DNA of 64,000 nucleotides from Tangfeifania diversioriginum (lineage in GTDB: Bacteria; Bacteroidota; Bacteroidia; Bacteroidales; Prolixibacteraceae), in assembly GCF_900141875.1 (NCBI RefSeq), contig NZ_FQZE01000003.1, positions 175,608 through 239,607 of the forward strand, given 5' to 3'. The position numbers and the translations under genes were made by a program. Below, one piece after another: positions 17,815-28,555 of this stretch (its first letter is position 1; each line of letters starts with the position of its first letter). Below the pieces are notes generated by a model. The model ran no database searches, had not been told where the DNA came from, and worked only from the letters and a program-made list of their open reading frames with translations.

Positions 17815-19584
17815 TTATTCATAGTCAGGATCTTGCTGAAGCACATCCTGAAGATCTAACTGGCTTTCAGGCAGCGGCCAATAATCAGCTCTATCGGGAT
17901 TATAGGAAGCTCCTTTAAGAAAGTCTCTAAACTTGGTATCTTGCTCAATAAAGGCATTTAAAACTTCATCATCAATACCCCACCGGCGAAGATCAAAAAA
18001 CCGCATACCTTCAGTAGCAAATTCAAGTCGTTGCTCCAATCGAACCGCTTTTCTTGCATTTTCCTGAGAAGAAAAAGCTTCTGCTCCTACAGGGTAAGGC
18101 TCGATTAAATAGTTTGCGGCTGGTTGATCCCAATCAACAACTATAGGGCTACCATCAAATTTTGTATTGGAAACCTTTCCCATCACAACATCACTACCTT
18201 TCGCGCGTTCTCGAATCATATTTACCAACTCGCGTGCATAATTTAAATCATTATCTTCAATCGCAATTTCAGCTCTCCACAAAAGGACATGACCATAACG
18301 GTAAGCCCGAAAATTTTGCCCATTTCTAAAGCCACTCCCATTCACATTGAGACTTTGATTTTTAAATGCATGCATGAATTTTTTGGTCATAAAAGGACCA
18401 CCATTCGGTTGTTCTCTTATCCATGACTGACCTTCCATGATTCCCCAGCCCAGAAAATCAACTCCACGACGAGCAACAGTCCAGTCTAAACGCGGATCAA
18501 GAGGTTTATCGGTTGGCTGGAATTCATCACTACTTGGTATTCCCATATCGATAGCAAGATGAACACGATCTTCAACATCAAGTACTGGTAATCCATCTTC
18601 AGTTACCTGAAAAGCATCATATAAGTTTTGGGAAGGTTGATAAAAACCCCAGCCAATACCAGCTGGACCAGCTTGCGGCATACAAGGGCCAGCCATCAAA
18701 AGGGCAGTTTGGCTACTTCCACTGGAAGATGCCTGTATTTCAAAAATGGATTCTTCATTATTTTCTGTAGACTGATCGTAATTATCATAGTAATTATCAA
18801 CAAGATCATATTTTCCACTATTAATAATTGCATCTAATAGTGGTTTTGCCAGGTCTAATTCATTTTGATACAAGTGAGCATGTGCTTTAACAGCCATTGC
18901 TGCATACTTTGTGGACCTACCTGGTTCTCCCAGAGGACTGGTTTCTGGCAAATTATCAATTGCAAACTGTAAATCTGCTTCAATTTCATCCCAACCTTCT
19001 GTATCATTCGGTACTTCTTCCGGCAATATTTCACCCAATTCACTCTGCGTTTTGATATAAGGTATTTTCCAGAATACACGAGTTGCTTTAAAATGATACC
19101 AGGCTCTTAGAAATTTAGCTTCAGCTTCAATTACTGTCGCACGGTTTGCTTCAATTGGATTTTCACCTTCTTGGGTAGCCCAAAGAAAATCCATTACTTG
19201 GTTGGATCTGGAAACACCATCAAAACAGTCTCTCCACCTAACCTCCATGTACAAATTTGATGGTAAAGCAGAATACCTTTCAACATAATTAAAATCATTC
19301 TGGTCACCGGAAGAGGTTCCTTTATAACAATCATCTGACGCTCCACTACCATAAGTCCAATCTGTAGCCATTGCTCCGCCAAAATCGGAACGATTAGCAT
19401 CAGTACCATTTAAATTACTGTATGCTCCTATCAAAAGAGCTTCAACTCCCTCTGGCGATTCCATTACAGAACCGGCAGCAGCTCCGGGGGGTTCTTTTTC
19501 AAGAAAATCTTCACTACAGGAAAATGTAACAAGTAAGCATCCTGTTAAAGTTCCTAATAATAATATATTCAATATTTTCTTCAT
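17815..19584 (-). CDS. SusD/RagB-family nutrient-binding lipoprotein
   Basis: Surface glycan-binding lipoprotein that caps a SusC channel. The leader KKILNILLLGTLTGCLLVTFSC ends in a lipobox Cys followed by SEDFLEKEPPG, typical of SusD. The N-terminal TPR-like region (AEAKFLRAWYHFKATRVFWKIP) and the C-terminal LEQRLEFATEGMRFFDLRRWG are family hallmarks. At 589 residues it is full length. It follows susC by 33 bases and is ended by a hairpin terminator. No hydrolase gene is fused to the operon, so the glycan is unknown. Confidence 0.95.
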   Translation of the reverse strand: MKKILNILLLGTLTGCLLVTFSCSEDFLEKEPPGAAAGSVMESPEGVEALLIGAYSNLNGTDANRSDFGGAMATDWTYGSGASDDCYKGTSSGDQNDFNYVERYSALPSNLYMEVRWRDCFDGVSRSNQVMDFLWATQEGENPIEANRATVIEAEAKFLRAWYHFKATRVFWKIPYIKTQSELGEILPEEVPNDTEGWDEIEADLQFAIDNLPETSPLGEPGRSTKYAAMAVKAHAHLYQNELDLAKPLLDAIINSGKYDLVDNYYDNYDQSTENNEESIFEIQASSSGSSQTALLMAGPCMPQAGPAGIGWGFYQPSQNLYDAFQVTEDGLPVLDVEDRVHLAIDMGIPSSDEFQPTDKPLDPRLDWTVARRGVDFLGWGIMEGQSWIREQPNGGPFMTKKFMHAFKNQSLNVNGSGFRNGQNFRAYRYGHVLLWRAEIAIEDNDLNYARELVNMIRERAKGSDVVMGKVSNTKFDGSPIVVDWDQPAANYLIEPYPVGAEAFSSQENARKAVRLEQRLEFATEGMRFFDLRRWGIDDEVLNAFIEQDTKFRDFLKGASYNPDRADYWPLPESQLDLQDVLQQDPDYE

Positions 19585-19617
19585 AGTTTTAAAATTTATA
19601 CTGATTAATAAAAATGG

Positions 19618-22600
19618 TTAAAGACCAATATTGATTCCAAACATTATTTGTTTTGGTGTTGGCCATGCACCTGAATCAACTCCTAAATTTCTTCCTCCGC
19701 TATTAACTTCAGGATCTAATCCTGAATATTTGGTGATTGTAAATACATTAGACATTTGGCCATAAACCTGTAAATTTCTAAAATAATCACCGTGTAAAAC
19801 TCTGTTTAAATCATAACTAATCCGCAAATTTTCTAAACGCAGATAGGAAGCATCTTCAACAAAAGCAGTTGAAGGTAATTGACTTTCATTGTCATTTGAT
19901 TCTGCTTTGGGTAATTTTGCATTTTCATTGTTGTCTAAATATGGACTTCCCCATGAACTATAAAGACGGTCTTTGCTTCTGCCACCTTGAAATTGTCTAA
20001 AATCAATAAATCGTCTCACATAATTAACCATTTCATTTCCATAACTTGAATAAAAGTGGGCAACTACACCAAACCCTTTATAGTTTACATGAAAATTTAA
20101 AGCAGCTGTAAAATCAGGATGCGGCGAGCCTATGTAAGTGCGATCATCGGAATTAATTACACCATCTTCAGTAACATCTTTAATTTTATAATGTCCTGGT
20201 TCATTATAAGTGCCATCTTCTCCAAAAGCGGTTGGCCAGGCATCAGCTTCAGCCTGATCCTGGAAAATACCTTCCACTACATAACCGTAAAATTCGGGAA
20301 AAGCAGTACCTATTTGACTCCTGGTATATACCATTTCTCTAAATGCATCGCCACCTAAAAATTCATCTTCATTATCAGATAATTTTACAATTTCATTTTT
20401 ATAATGTGAGATATTAAAATTTACATCATAAGTTAAATCACCATTTAATGCATTCCCCAAATAACCAAGCTCAATATCAAATCCCCGGTTTTTCATTTCA
20501 CCAACATTTATTGAAGGAGCGGATGCTCTTCCAAGAACCATTGGTATTTGCTTTGGATAAAGCATATCCGATGTTACCCTTTGCCAAAGGTCTAACGAAA
20601 CAGTTAAATTATTATTGAATGCTCCATCAATACCCAGGTTTGTAGTTTTAGTAGTTTCCCATTTCACATCCGGGTTTCCAAAAGTAGATTGGTAAAACCC
20701 AGTAGTTCCAGTTGTTACATTAGCTCCATCAATAGCATAAAATGAATCAACATAATCAATTGCAAAATTCGTATAACTATTATAGTTTCCAACTCTGTCG
20801 TTTCCAGTTGTCCCGTAACCTGCTCTAATTTTGAGGTCATCAAGCCAGCTGGATGTAGAAGCCATAAAATTCTCGTTAGAAATCCTCCAGGCAGCAGAAA
20901 ACGCCGGAAAAACACCATACCTGTTATCACCGCCAAAACGAGAAGAGCCATCACGCCTAACAACCGCTTCGAGCATGTATTTATTTTGATAGTTGTAATT
21001 TAAACGACCAAACATAGAGAACAATGCCCATGAACTATTATTACCATCGTTATTAATACCCTGTAATCCAGTTGCTAATTGCATGTAGTTAATTTCCTTT
21101 GAGAAAAATTCAGATCTTGATGCATTAATAAAATTGTATGAATAATCGATTGCTTCTGTACCAAGTAGAACAGTTAAATCATGCTCATCAGCAATTAATT
21201 TTGAATATTGCAAGGTATTGGTCCAGTTCCATTGCATATTAAAACTGGTTTCTTCACTTAACGATGCATATTTACCTCGTTCTGCATGGGCCTTTTCAAC
21301 AAAATTTGGATTACGGTAATGCCGTGCTGTATAATCAATTCCAAAAAGGGTTTGAATAGATAATCCATCAATTGGCATTAATTTAATATATGTATTGCCA
21401 CTTACATTCATTCGTTTTGTCTTATCATCTTTATTTGAATCCAGCAGGAATATTGGATTTTGAGAATTACCAGTGCCTTCTGCTCTGGTACCTGCATAAT
21501 TACCGGCAATATCATACACAGGAATTATTGGTTGCATACGATAAGCCCATGACACGATTGATGCTTCAGTATTATTTTCTTGATGTCCGTAGTCCTGGCT
21601 ATAAGTAACACCAAGTCTTTCTCCAATTTCTATCCAATCTACGGGGCTGGTAGTAACATTTGACCGGAGATTATACCGATCAAAACCAGTATGTTTCAAA
21701 ATTCCTTCTTCAAGCATGTAACCAAGTTGGAATGCATAAGATGTATTTTGGCTTCCGCCACTCAAATCGACAGAAATATCCCTAAATTGTGCATTGCGAT
21801 CAGCTTCCTTTAGCCATTCTGTTCCTTCTTGGTTTGCTTTCGTAATAAGATAGGTATCATCCCCATCTTCGTGAATCATTTTATTATCATACAAGCTATG
21901 ATCAACATTTTCAGCTCTCGCCGGTCTTATATACTCAGGAATATCCGGTTCAGAACCAGAACCATACAAAGCATGATTCGGAGAAACACCATCATTAGCC
22001 GCTTCCAACCAAAGCATTTCTCCATACTCCCGTGTATTAAGGAGGTCATAATAATTTGAATTTTTTGATACCCCTGTTTTAACATTCACATTAACCTGTG
22101 CTTTTTGATTACGCCTTCCCGTTTTTGTTGTAACTAAAACCACCCCATTTGCTGCCCTGGCACCATAAATAGCCTGCGCGGCAGCATCTTTCAGAATAGT
22201 AATAGATTCAATATTGTTGGGTGTAACACTTCCTCCCGGTACACCATCAACAACCCAAAGCGGATCGTTATCATTAATGGTACCCAAACCACGAACACGA
22301 ATAGAAGCCCCTTCGCCTGGAGTATTTGATTTTAACACAGTAACACCAGATGCAGTTCTCAATGCTTCAGAAGCATCGACAACTGTCATTTCTTCAATAT
22401 CAGCAGCTTGTACAGATGAAACCGATCCTGTTACTTCACCGGCCTTTCTTGTAGCGTACCCCACTGCCACAACCTCCTCAATACCAATAACGTCTGGTTG
22501 AAGTTCTACATTAATTGATGTGCGATTGCTAATCTCAACCTCCTGGGATGTCATTCCAATGTAGGAAAATACAAGAACGTTAGCATCAACAGGTACATCA

Positions 22601-22803
22601 AGAGTATAATTACCATCAACACCGGTAATTGTTCCCTGCGTAGTACCTTTAACTACCACAGTTACACCAGGCAACGGAGCACCGGTTTCATCGGTAACGT
22701 TTCCCTGGATTGTTTTTTGCTGTGCATTTACACCCATTGTAAAGGCCATAAATACAACAAGTAAAAGATAGGGCAAAAACCCCCTTACATGTCTTTTTTT
22801 CAT
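19618..22803 (-). CDS. SusC/RagA-family TonB-dependent outer membrane receptor
   Basis: TonB-dependent transporter of 1061 residues that takes up glycan fragments with its SusD partner. A signal peptide is followed by a carboxypeptidase-regulatory-like domain (IQGNVTDETGAPLPGVTVVVKG). The SusC plug then follows (EEVVAVGYATRKAGEVTGSVSSV, LWVVDGVPGG, ILKDAAAQAIYGARAANGVVLVTTK) and a long beta-barrel region. No N-terminal FecR-interacting signalling domain is present, and no sigma/anti-sigma pair lies nearby. Regulation may therefore come from elsewhere, or from the 5' region at 22804-23176. Confidence 0.95.
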   Translation of the reverse strand: MKKRHVRGFLPYLLLVVFMAFTMGVNAQQKTIQGNVTDETGAPLPGVTVVVKGTTQGTITGVDGNYTLDVPVDANVLVFSYIGMTSQEVEISNRTSINVELQPDVIGIEEVVAVGYATRKAGEVTGSVSSVQAADIEEMTVVDASEALRTASGVTVLKSNTPGEGASIRVRGLGTINDNDPLWVVDGVPGGSVTPNNIESITILKDAAAQAIYGARAANGVVLVTTKTGRRNQKAQVNVNVKTGVSKNSNYYDLLNTREYGEMLWLEAANDGVSPNHALYGSGSEPDIPEYIRPARAENVDHSLYDNKMIHEDGDDTYLITKANQEGTEWLKEADRNAQFRDISVDLSGGSQNTSYAFQLGYMLEEGILKHTGFDRYNLRSNVTTSPVDWIEIGERLGVTYSQDYGHQENNTEASIVSWAYRMQPIIPVYDIAGNYAGTRAEGTGNSQNPIFLLDSNKDDKTKRMNVSGNTYIKLMPIDGLSIQTLFGIDYTARHYRNPNFVEKAHAERGKYASLSEETSFNMQWNWTNTLQYSKLIADEHDLTVLLGTEAIDYSYNFINASRSEFFSKEINYMQLATGLQGINNDGNNSSWALFSMFGRLNYNYQNKYMLEAVVRRDGSSRFGGDNRYGVFPAFSAAWRISNENFMASTSSWLDDLKIRAGYGTTGNDRVGNYNSYTNFAIDYVDSFYAIDGANVTTGTTGFYQSTFGNPDVKWETTKTTNLGIDGAFNNNLTVSLDLWQRVTSDMLYPKQIPMVLGRASAPSINVGEMKNRGFDIELGYLGNALNGDLTYDVNFNISHYKNEIVKLSDNEDEFLGGDAFREMVYTRSQIGTAFPEFYGYVVEGIFQDQAEADAWPTAFGEDGTYNEPGHYKIKDVTEDGVINSDDRTYIGSPHPDFTAALNFHVNYKGFGVVAHFYSSYGNEMVNYVRRFIDFRQFQGGRSKDRLYSSWGSPYLDNNENAKLPKAESNDNESQLPSTAFVEDASYLRLENLRISYDLNRVLHGDYFRNLQVYGQMSNVFTITKYSGLDPEVNSGGRNLGVDSGAWPTPKQIMFGINIGL

Positions 22804-23176
22804 AGATTTTAAGTTTTGTAAGTGATTAAATATTAGATAAAATAATACGACAGTGAAATTTGAAGTCTTGAAAGGATTTTCATTTCATAGGCAATATTGG
22901 TTTTAATTAGTTTTAGTACCATCAAACTTATAATAAAATAATTTGAATAAAAAAAAATGATCAAAATAATTTGAACATTTACTATATTGCAAAACACTCA
23001 AAGAACATAAACATACATATATGTGCCTGTAAACTAAAAACATAATCTTTCATTTAAAAATTATTAAATGTAATTTTTACATTTATCGAATAATACTCAT
23101 TATTGGTAATTTTAATATCACATTCGTAAAAAAAAGCTTACAATTGTATCTGATAAATTTAAAACTGAAAGAAATT
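22804..23176. other. AT-rich intergenic region upstream of susC
   Basis: 373 bases without a gene, between divergent susC and a membrane protein gene. The sequence is very AT-rich. On the minus strand, 22923-22930 reads TAAGTTTG, matching the TAnnTTTG -7 box, but no well-spaced -33 element is seen. A short AATAATTTGAA motif occurs twice (about 22938 and 22966). I see no hairpin or RNA gene. Confidence 0.3.
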
Positions 23177-24007
23177 ATGAAACTCATATTATACTGGACA
23201 TTGGCACTAATTATCACATTTACTGCCATTATTTATCAGCGTACAACCGGCCCGACATACGATAAAAAAACTGAAATCACCATCGACAATCAGCGCTACA
23301 ATTTTAAACTGGTGAGAAGCCATGGGGGTGAGACCGATTGTCCGGTGGTGCTGCAGGTGGCTGATAAAAACATCTCCGGTGAAATTCATTACCGGAAATT
23401 CCCTACAAACGATGAATGGATCATAACAGAAATGGTGCGTACAGGCGACATCCTCTCGGCTGACCTCCCACATTTACCACCAGCAGGGAAATACGAATAC
23501 AAAGTTGTTTTAGAAAAAGAGGGTGCAATATTTCCATTAAACAATAATAAACCGGTTATTATAAGATTTAAGGGTGATGTGCCCGCTACAATATTGGTAC
23601 CCCACATCATTTTAATGTTTGTGGCCATGTTCCTGAGCAATCTTGCAGGTATTATGGCTTTATTCAAGCATGCACGATACAGGTTATTTACCCGGATTAC
23701 ATTTTGGGCACTCCTTGCCGGTGGGCTAATTTTTGGCCCGTGGGTGCAGTGGCACGCATTCGGAGAAGCATGGGCAGGCATCCCTTTTGCCTGGGATTTA
23801 ACCGATAACAAAACCCTCATCGCGTTTATTTTCTGGCTTTTGGCCCTACTTATGAACCGTAAGAAAGAACGACCAGCATATACCATTGCCGCTTCAGTGG
23901 TTATGCTCATAATTTATTCTATTCCACACAGCATGTACGGGTCGCAACTCGATCCGGAAACCGGTGAAATTATTCAGGGATGGATTACTCTTTTTTTACT
24001 GAATTGA
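23177..24007 (+). CDS. Membrane protein of unknown function
   Basis: About 276 residues from the ATG at 23177; an earlier TTG at 23144 is possible but less likely. An N-terminal hydrophobic anchor (LILYWTLALIITFTAIIY) is followed by a ~120-residue beta-rich extracytoplasmic region. Four transmembrane segments lie in the C-terminal half (PHIILMFVAMFLSNLAGI, FWALLAGGLIFGPW, IAFIFWLLALLM, SVVMLIIYSIPHSMYG). It precedes the ilv leader but is separated from it by a likely promoter. I do not recognise the family. Confidence 0.65.
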   Translation: MKLILYWTLALIITFTAIIYQRTTGPTYDKKTEITIDNQRYNFKLVRSHGGETDCPVVLQVADKNISGEIHYRKFPTNDEWIITEMVRTGDILSADLPHLPPAGKYEYKVVLEKEGAIFPLNNNKPVIIRFKGDVPATILVPHIILMFVAMFLSNLAGIMALFKHARYRLFTRITFWALLAGGLIFGPWVQWHAFGEAWAGIPFAWDLTDNKTLIAFIFWLLALLMNRKKERPAYTIAASVVMLIIYSIPHSMYGSQLDPETGEIIQGWITLFLLN

Positions 24008-24091
24008 ATTAAAAACAAGGAATAAAATTTAACTTTCGTATAAAAAAAGCACAAATACTTTCAAATCGTTTTTCAGTTTCGATATAATTTT

Positions 24092-24099
24092 TACATTTG
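24092..24099 (+). promoter_or_regulatory. Likely -7 box of the ilv operon
   Basis: TACATTTG fits the Bacteroidota -7 consensus TAnnTTTG and lies 28 bases before the leader peptide start. A T-rich segment around 24070-24076 sits where a -33 element is expected but is not a good match. Confidence 0.45.
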
Positions 24100-24127
24100 C
24101 TCCATCAAAATTACAGAAAAGTAAACA

Positions 24128-24196
24128 ATGAAATTATTTGCTGCATATATTCTAGTCATTCTCGTAGTCATTCCAGGATTCACCGGGGAGGGTTAA
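24128..24196 (+). CDS. ilv operon leader peptide
   Basis: A 22-codon open frame reads MKLFAAYILVILVVIPGFTGEG. Residues 8-15 are eight consecutive branched-chain codons (Ile-Leu-Val-Ile-Leu-Val-Val-Ile, 24149-24172). It is followed by a terminator hairpin and then ilvD. This is the classic composition of an attenuator peptide whose translation reports charged tRNA-Ile, tRNA-Leu and tRNA-Val levels. The peptide itself is not expected to have another role. Confidence 0.9.
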   Translation: MKLFAAYILVILVVIPGFTGEG

Positions 24197-24256
24197 TAGT
24201 ATATGTAATTGTAAAATATTGACAAGCCTTTCCCGGAAAACGGGGAAGGCTTTTTT
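24183..24256 (+). promoter_or_regulatory. Transcription attenuator (antiterminator/terminator) of ilvDBNC
   Basis: The terminator is a 12-bp stem, 24224-24235 with 24241-24252 (one G-U), loop GAAAA, followed by T residues. Bases 24183-24194, the last codons of the leader peptide, can pair over 12 positions (three G-U) with 24225-24236, the left arm of the terminator. A ribosome stalled on the Ile/Leu/Val codons would leave 24183-24194 free and prevent termination. A ribosome reaching the stop would cover it and allow termination. Seen in sequence; the mechanism follows established attenuation logic. Confidence 0.88.
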
Positions 24257-24288
24257 AATTGAAAATTTAAAATAAAAGACAAAGAAGT

Positions 24289-26121
24289 ATGCAAATTCCA
24301 TTGCGAAGCAACACCACAACCCAGGGCCGGAGAATGGCCGGAGCACGCAGTCTTTGGCGTGCCAATGGCATGAAAGAAGAACATTTTGGGAAACCCGTAA
24401 TTGCCATTGTAAATTCCTTTACCCAGTTTGTACCCGGCCACGCTCACCTGCACGATATTGGTCAATACCTGAAAGGGTTGGTTGAAAAGCATGGCTTTTT
24501 TGCCGCAGAATTCAACACCATTGCCATCGACGACGGAATTGCCATGGGCCACGACGGAATGCTTTACTCCCTTCCCTCGCGCGATGTGATTGCCGACAGT
24601 GTGGAGTACATGTGCAACGGCCACAAAGTGGATGCAATGATTTGCATTTCAAACTGCGATAAAATTACACCGGGAATGCTCATGGGGGCCATGCGAATGA
24701 ATATTCCAGCCATGTTTGTTTCGGGAGGCCCAATGGAAGCCGGAGAAATCGGCGGAAAACATTTCGACCTGGTTGATGCAATGGTAATGGCGGCCGACCA
24801 GTCGGTTTCCGACCAGGAACTTTCGGTTATCGAACAAAACGCCTGCCCCACATGCGGATCGTGTTCCGGAATGTTCACCGCCAATTCCATGAACTGCCTG
24901 GCCGAGGCAATCGGGCTGGCACTGCCCGGAAACGGGACGATTGTTGCAACGCACACCAACCGTAAAAAGCTGTTTGAAGAGGCAGTGGAAAAAATTGTGG
25001 CGGCCACAAAAAAATACTATTTCGAAGGCGATGATTCAGTATTGCCACGTAAAATTGCCAACCGCCATGCTTTCCTGAATGCCATGAAACTCGATATTGC
25101 CATGGGCGGCTCCACCAACACGGTTTTACATTTGCTGGCCATTGCCCACGAAGCCGGTGTTGATTTTACGATGGAAGATATCGACAAACTCTCACGAGAA
25201 ACGCCCAACCTCTGCAAAGTTGCACCCAGTTCACATTATCATGTTCAGGATGTAAACCGGGCCGGTGGAATTCTTTCTATCATGGGAGAACTCAACCGGG
25301 CAGGACTGATAGATACTTCCGTGAGCCGGATTGACGGAAGAACCCTGAAACAAGCCATTTCAGAATACGACATCACACTCGACTCGGCAACCAGCGATGC
25401 TAAAACAAGGTTCCTCTCCTCGCCGGGCGACGGAACCCGCAACCTGAAACTCGGCTCCCAGGAAAATTATTACACCGAACTGGATACCGACCGCGAAAAC
25501 GGCTGCATCCGGAATTTGGAAAATGCATATAACAAAGACGGCGGACTGGCCGTGCTTTATGGAAATATTGCAGAAGCCGGATGTATTGTAAAAACAGCGG
25601 GAGTGGATCCCTCCATTTTTAAATTTACCGGAACAGCAAAAGTTTTTAACTCGCAGGATGAAGCCGTAAACGGCATTTTGGGCGACACCGTTCAAAAAAG
25701 CGATGTGGTGGTTATCCGTTACGAAGGCCCCAAAGGAGGACCGGGAATGCAGGAGATGCTCTACCCTACTTCGTACCTGAAATCGATGCAACTCGATAAA
25801 GAGTGCGCTTTAATTACCGATGGACGATTCTCAGGAGGAACATCAGGTCTTTCAATTGGACATGTTTCGCCCGAAGCAGGTGCCGGCGGTGCCATTGGAC
25901 TGATTGAAAACAACGATAAAATTGAAATCGATATTATTAACCGCTCCATCAACCTGTTGGTTTCAAAAGAAGAACTTCAAACCCGCCGGAAAAAAGAAGA
26001 AGCCAAAGGCAAAAAAGCTTTTACCCCGGATGGACGGGAAAGAAATGTATCGAAAGCACTGAAAGCCTATGCCAGCATCGTTTCTTCTGCCGACCGCGGA
26101 GCAGTAAGATTGATAGATTAA
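24289..26121 (+). CDS. ilvD: Dihydroxy-acid dehydratase
   Basis: Dehydrates 2,3-dihydroxy-isovalerate and -methylvalerate to 2-keto acids for valine, isoleucine and leucine synthesis. Iron-sulfur ligands are seen in [11 protein letters not shown] and [21 protein letters not shown]. The C-terminal [16 protein letters not shown] and [16 protein letters not shown] are family signatures. 610 residues, full length. First structural gene after the attenuator; ilvB follows after 32 bases. Confidence 0.97.
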   Translation: MQIPLRSNTTTQGRRMAGARSLWRANGMKEEHFGKPVIAIVNSFTQFVPGHAHLHDIGQYLKGLVEKHGFFAAEFNTIAIDDGIAMGHDGMLYSLPSRDVIADSVEYMCNGHKVDAMICISNCDKITPGMLMGAMRMNIPAMFVSGGPMEAGEIGGKHFDLVDAMVMAADQSVSDQELSVIEQNACPTCGSCSGMFTANSMNCLAEAIGLALPGNGTIVATHTNRKKLFEEAVEKIVAATKKYYFEGDDSVLPRKIANRHAFLNAMKLDIAMGGSTNTVLHLLAIAHEAGVDFTMEDIDKLSRETPNLCKVAPSSHYHVQDVNRAGGILSIMGELNRAGLIDTSVSRIDGRTLKQAISEYDITLDSATSDAKTRFLSSPGDGTRNLKLGSQENYYTELDTDRENGCIRNLENAYNKDGGLAVLYGNIAEAGCIVKTAGVDPSIFKFTGTAKVFNSQDEAVNGILGDTVQKSDVVVIRYEGPKGGPGMQEMLYPTSYLKSMQLDKECALITDGRFSGGTSGLSIGHVSPEAGAGGAIGLIENNDKIEIDIINRSINLLVSKEELQTRRKKEEAKGKKAFTPDGRERNVSKALKAYASIVSSADRGAVRLID

Positions 26122-26153
26122 AAAAAAGATATAAACAGTTAAAAATTCAGAAT

Positions 26154-27851
26154 ATGACAACAAAAAAAGTTACCGGTTCACAAGCCGTAATCCTTTCGTT
26201 ACTGGAAGAAGAGGTTGATACCATTTTTGGTTATCCGGGCGGCGCCATTATGCCCATTTATGATGCCTTGTATGATCACAACGACCATGTGAAACACATT
26301 TTGACACGCCACGAGCAGGGAGCCATTCATGCTGCCGAAGGATATGCACGGGTAACCGGAAAACCAGGAGTTTGTTTCGCCACTTCAGGCCCGGGAGCCA
26401 CTAATCTTATTACCGGCATTGCCGATGCCATGCTCGACTCCGTTCCGCTGGTTTGTATTATTGGCCAGGTGGCCTCGCCGCTGCTGGGAACCGACGCATT
26501 TCAGGAATCGGATGTGGTAGGTATTTCAATGCCGGTTACCAAATGGAATTACCAGATTACAACTCCCGAAGAAATTCCGGAAACCATTGCAAAAGCATTT
26601 TACATTGCCAACTCCGGAAGACCGGGACCGGTACTCATCGACATAACCAAAGATGCCCAGTTTGGCGAATTTGATTTTGAATATAAAAAATGCACTAAAA
26701 TCAGAAGCTATTTGCCTGAACAGCCCATCAATAAGTTCAAAATCAAGGAAGCTGCCGACATAATCGACAATGCTGAACGCCCGCTACTTCTGTTCGGGCA
26801 GGGCGTAATAATTGGCCGGGCAGAAGAGGAACTGAAAGCTTTTGTGGAGAAAACAGGAATTCCTGCCGCATGGACCCTCCTTGGCCTGTCGGCATTGCCC
26901 ACCGACCATCCGCTGAATGTGGGAATGCTGGGAATGCATGGAAATTACGGTCCCAACCAACTGACCAACCATGCCGATGTAATCATTTCTGTGGGAATGC
27001 GTTTCGATGACAGGGTAACCGGAAAAGTCAGTTCGTATGCTACCGAAGCCAAAATTATTCACCTTGAAATTGATCCGGCAGAAATTCATAAAATAATCAG
27101 GGCCGATGTGCCGATTTTAGGCAACTCGAAAAAATCGTTGAAACTCCTTACCGACCAGGTAAAAGAAAACAGGCACGATGAATGGCTCGCCCGTTTCAGG
27201 GAGAGCGACAAAACCGAACAGGAAAAAATTATTCAGAAAGAGTTATTCCCCGAAAAACCAGGCCTCACAATGGGCGAGGTAGTCCGCATTGCAGGAGACA
27301 AAACAAATCATGAAGCAGTGTTGGTCACCGACGTTGGTCAGCACCAGATGGTTGCATCGCGCTATTTCAAATTCAGGCATCCCCGCAGCAATGTCACTTC
27401 CGGCGGACTGGGAACCATGGGATTTGGCTTACCCGCAGCAATGGGGGCTCAAATTGGCGCACCCGACCGAAAAGTCATTGCATTTATCGGCGACGGCGGT
27501 TTTCAAATGACCATCCAGGAACTGGGAACCATTGCCCAGAATAAACTACCGGTAAAAATTGTGGTGCTGAACAATAATTTCCTGGGCATGGTACGCCAGT
27601 GGCAACAACTATTTTTCGAAAAAAGGTACTCATTCACCGAGCTGCAAAACCCTGATTTTATTGCCATTGCAAAAGGTTTTGGCATTGATGCCCATAAGGT
27701 GGAAGTGAGGGACGACCTTGAAAGCAGCATCCAAACAATGATTGACCACCCGGGGCCTTACATGCTCGAAGTGGTAATTGAAAAAGAAGACAATGTATTT
27801 CCGATGGTTCCATCCGGCGCATCAGTATCCGACATAATGCTCGAACTGTAG
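26154..27851 (+). CDS. ilvB: Acetolactate synthase, large subunit
   Basis: Thiamine diphosphate enzyme that condenses pyruvate to acetolactate or acetohydroxybutyrate. The catalytic Glu lies in LTRHEQGAIHAAEGYAR. The thiamine-binding GDGGFQMTIQELGTI...NNNFLGMVRQWQ motif is present, and the central FAD-binding domain is intact. 565 residues is normal. It lies between ilvD and the regulatory subunit gene, in the same attenuated operon. Confidence 0.96.
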   Translation: MTTKKVTGSQAVILSLLEEEVDTIFGYPGGAIMPIYDALYDHNDHVKHILTRHEQGAIHAAEGYARVTGKPGVCFATSGPGATNLITGIADAMLDSVPLVCIIGQVASPLLGTDAFQESDVVGISMPVTKWNYQITTPEEIPETIAKAFYIANSGRPGPVLIDITKDAQFGEFDFEYKKCTKIRSYLPEQPINKFKIKEAADIIDNAERPLLLFGQGVIIGRAEEELKAFVEKTGIPAAWTLLGLSALPTDHPLNVGMLGMHGNYGPNQLTNHADVIISVGMRFDDRVTGKVSSYATEAKIIHLEIDPAEIHKIIRADVPILGNSKKSLKLLTDQVKENRHDEWLARFRESDKTEQEKIIQKELFPEKPGLTMGEVVRIAGDKTNHEAVLVTDVGQHQMVASRYFKFRHPRSNVTSGGLGTMGFGLPAAMGAQIGAPDRKVIAFIGDGGFQMTIQELGTIAQNKLPVKIVVLNNNFLGMVRQWQQLFFEKRYSFTELQNPDFIAIAKGFGIDAHKVEVRDDLESSIQTMIDHPGPYMLEVVIEKEDNVFPMVPSGASVSDIMLEL

Positions 27852-27897
27852 TAAAATAACAAGACAAAGGATTTAAATCAATAAAAAAAGAAATAAA

Positions 27898-28440
27898 ATG
27901 AAACAGGAATATATAATAACGGTTTATTCTGAAAACCACATTGGAATGCTCTCGCGGATTACTTTGGTTTTCACACGCCGAAAAATCAACATCGATAGTC
28001 TTACAGTTTCAGAATCAGCAATCGAAGGAATTTTCAAATTCACCATTGTTATTAAATCTACTCCTGATTTAATTGTGAAAGTGGTTGGACAGATTGAAAA
28101 ACAGATTGATGTACTGAAAGCATTTTATCATACCAACGATGAAATGATTTACCAGGAAATTGCGCTCTACAAAGTAGCAACCGAGGCACTTTATGAAAAC
28201 GACACCATTGAAAAAATTGTGCGAAATGCCGGGGCCCGCATTCTCGAAATTACCCGGGAATACACGGTGATTGAAAAAACAGGACACAAAACCGAAACGC
28301 AGGAATTGTTCTTTGAGCTGAACAAATTTAAAGTGATGCAGTTTATTCGTTCGGGAAGAGTGGCACTAACACGCGACCCCATCGAGCGCTTATCCGAATT
28401 CCTGAAAGAACGAGATGCGGTGCTCGAGCAAATAGATTAA
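27898..28440 (+). CDS. ilvN: Acetolactate synthase, small regulatory subunit
   Basis: Regulatory partner of IlvB that mediates valine feedback. The N-terminal ACT domain is seen (EYIITVYSENHIGMLSRITLVFTRRKINIDSLTVS). A second ALS small-subunit domain follows. 180 residues fits the family (also called ilvH). It is 46 bases after ilvB and 115 bases before ilvC. Confidence 0.93.
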   Translation: MKQEYIITVYSENHIGMLSRITLVFTRRKINIDSLTVSESAIEGIFKFTIVIKSTPDLIVKVVGQIEKQIDVLKAFYHTNDEMIYQEIALYKVATEALYENDTIEKIVRNAGARILEITREYTVIEKTGHKTETQELFFELNKFKVMQFIRSGRVALTRDPIERLSEFLKERDAVLEQID

Positions 28441-28555
28441 CTTCTTATTAACAACATCATTGAATATCAATTCAACACAAAAACTGATTAAAAATTAATA
28501 AATTTGCATCAACTGCATTCAAAAAGAATAAAATTAAAACAATAATAAAAAAGTT

